Positions 6,822 to 7,789 of a stretch of 7,789 bases of DNA are shown here, in pieces. Position 1 is the first letter of the stretch; every line of letters starts with the position of its first letter. The position numbers and the translations under genes were made by a program. A model generated the notes under the pieces. It searched no databases. It worked only from the letters and a program-made list of their open reading frames with translations, and was not told where the DNA came from. This DNA is from Acidobacteriaceae bacterium (GTDB lineage: Bacteria > Acidobacteriota > Terriglobia > Terriglobales > SbA1), in NCBI GenBank assembly GCA_003136335.1, contig PLEA01000606.1, positions 1 to 7,789 on the forward strand, given 5' to 3'.

Positions 6822-6845
6822 GGGCTAGCAGCCCGTGTCTAAAAC
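6822..6845. mobile_element. Possible terminal end of the IS1182-like element
   Basis: GGGCTAGCAGCCC (6822-6834) is a perfect 5-base inverted repeat around AGC, followed by a short stretch up to 6845. It lies 33 bp or more beyond the transposase stop, where an insertion-sequence end would be expected. The other end is outside the window, so the terminal repeat and any target duplication cannot be checked; this is a position-based guess. Confidence 0.25.
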
Positions 6846-6877
6846 GGCATTTCTGGACCGGTCTCTCGTGAACGCAT

Positions 6878-7789
6878 CTACTCCAAATGCGGGCCTCCGG
6901 CGAGGGTGGTACCCGATAGTGGGCGGTTCAGTTCGAAAAATGCGCTTGGGGCCGAGATAAGCTGCCCGAGAATGAAAGACAGATGTGCCACGAGGTCCTG
7001 GAGCGCCCGAGGCGTACCCGCGCCGATCATCTTCCTGAGCAACAGTGCCAAGTTACAGGCGGCCGCTTGCAGCAGCAGCTTCTTCTGCACGTTTTGTTTC
7101 CCGCGCACGTACAGTCGCCGCATGGCACCGGTCTCATACGCATGCGCGAACGTCCGCTCCACCCGTTCGCCTCGCTGCCTCAACAATTGCTTGCCACGAG
7201 TCCCGCCAATCCGCTGCCGATTGCCGTATACCGCGTTCTGCTGCTCCGGCTTGCCCGCCCACTTCCGCCGTCCGCGATCCGGTTCCGCAATGTAGGTTCG
7301 CATTCCAAGTTCCCGCATCGCCAGCAGAACATCCGCGGAGTGGTAGCCCTTGTCCGCCACCAACTCTTCCACGCCCTTCGCGTTCACCTTGAACTTACCG
7401 TCCGCGGTGGGCTCTGCGATCTGTTCGGCAACCGCTTCTCCAGCGGCCGGCAGCGTCTGTTCCACCGATGTGGTATCACCGACCGCGCCGCCATGCGTGG
7501 TCACCGCCACGATCGCTCCCGTGCCCATGTCCACCGCATGCTCGGCCTTGTAGGCCAGAGCCGTCCGGCCATCTTTCATGCGCGTGATCTCGGCCTCCGG
7601 ATCATGCGGGTTCACCCACTCCGCATTCGAACCTTTCTTCTTGCGCCGTCGGTCCATGCGTCGCAGTGCCGCCTCATCGCTGGCTTCCAACCCGGCAGCG
7701 TCTGCCAGGCGGCTCAAGTACTCGGTATAGCTTTCCTCGGTGTCGCGCCGCACAATCGACTTCATCGCCGCATTGGCTTCCAGCGTGGT
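6878..7789 (-). CDS. IS1182-like DDE transposase, C-terminal part (N-terminus outside window)
   Basis: 303 residues are visible and the frame stays open to the window edge, where TTLEANAAMKSIVRRDT appears. In IS1182 relatives the first catalytic Asp lies one or two residues before this motif, thus just outside. Counting from the ATG at 7765, visible blocks are RRKKKGSNAEWVNPHDPEAE (40-59), ITRMKDGRTALAYKAEHAVD (60-79), VADKGYHS (136-143, second catalytic Asp138), EPDRGRRKWAGK (161-172) and RGERVERTFAHAYETGAMRR (198-217, containing the candidate catalytic Glu at 200 or 203). A C-terminal helix block (LLLQAAACNLALLLRKM) follows. The ATG at 7765 is not the true start because conserved sequence lies upstream of it. 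No frameshift or stop is seen in the visible part, so the element may be intact. It is oriented towards the NagX-like gene. Confidence 0.88.
   Translation of the reverse strand, partial: TTLEANAAMKSIVRRDTEESYTEYLSRLADAAGLEASDEAALRRMDRRRKKKGSNAEWVNPHDPEAEITRMKDGRTALAYKAEHAVDMGTGAIVAVTTHGGAVGDTTSVEQTLPAAGEAVAEQIAEPTADGKFKVNAKGVEELVADKGYHSADVLLAMRELGMRTYIAEPDRGRRKWAGKPEQQNAVYGNRQRIGGTRGKQLLRQRGERVERTFAHAYETGAMRRLYVRGKQNVQKKLLLQAAACNLALLLRKMIGAGTPRALQDLVAHLSFILGQLISAPSAFFELNRPLSGTTLAGGPHLE

Larger units (their letters stand above)
6556..6877. other. Stretch without a recognisable gene between the NagX-like gene and the transposase
   Basis: About 320 bases. Open frames occur on both strands (plus 6571-6822, minus ending near 6415) but show no family motif, have no good ribosome site, and the minus frame overlaps the NagX-like coding region. 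It holds a stem-loop (6735-6756) and, towards the right, a possible insertion-sequence end (near 6822-6845). No T-tract terminator was found for either flanking gene. Confidence 0.5.

Noticed and set aside
6571..6822. Plus-strand 83-codon open frame after the NagX-like gene
   Set aside because: It has no Shine-Dalgarno sequence, no motif that I recognise, and a composition unlike its neighbours; not supported as a gene.
7045..7553. Plus-strand open frames across the transposase
   Set aside because: They are antisense shadows of the IS1182-like transposase with low-complexity Ser/Pro/Ala-rich translations.

Overview
The window is about 7.8 kb of moderately GC-rich bacterial DNA. Gene content suggests a soil-type Acidobacteriota (Koribacter/Terriglobia-like) or a similar Gram-negative heterotroph. 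This rests on the kind of genes present (a Tat-exported GH109 enzyme, a NagX-like membrane protein, a stand-alone TreS, IS110 and IS1182 elements), not on a marker gene, so the assignment is tentative.

Left half (1-3201), minus strand, read right to left: a trehalose synthase of the TreS type (GH13), a GT2/GT81-like glycosyltransferase starting at TTG, and the N-terminus of an MscS-type channel protein cut by the window edge. The genes are tightly spaced (75 bp, then 7 bp with a Shine-Dalgarno sequence built into the preceding stop codon) and look like one operon. Trehalose formation, a glycoside-forming enzyme and an osmotic release channel together suggest osmotic-stress physiology.

Middle (3201-3769): a decayed N-terminal fragment of an IS110-family transposase (two frameshifts, one amber codon, truncated 3' end) runs directly into the treS start codon, so the present treS leader is insertion-sequence DNA. 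Between it and the plus-strand genes lie about 300 bp of non-coding DNA with a palindrome/direct-repeat cluster and a bulged inverted repeat just upstream of a strong Shine-Dalgarno sequence.

Right half (3770-6555), plus strand: a Tat-signal GH109-type Gfo/Idh/MocA protein (NAD-dependent alpha-N-acetylgalactosaminidase family), then after 164 bp a ten-helix NagX/HGSNAT-like membrane protein. Together they suggest envelope-side processing and handling of N-acetylated amino sugars.

Right edge (6556-7789): about 320 bp without a recognisable gene, including a stem-loop and a possible IS end, then the C-terminal two thirds of an IS1182-like transposase on the minus strand that runs off the window. 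No RNA gene, CRISPR array or convincing rho-independent terminator was seen. I found no clearly new system; the most interesting points are the treS-GT-channel grouping, the glycosyltransferase with a degenerate metal motif, the IS110 scar at treS, and the GH109/NagX pair.
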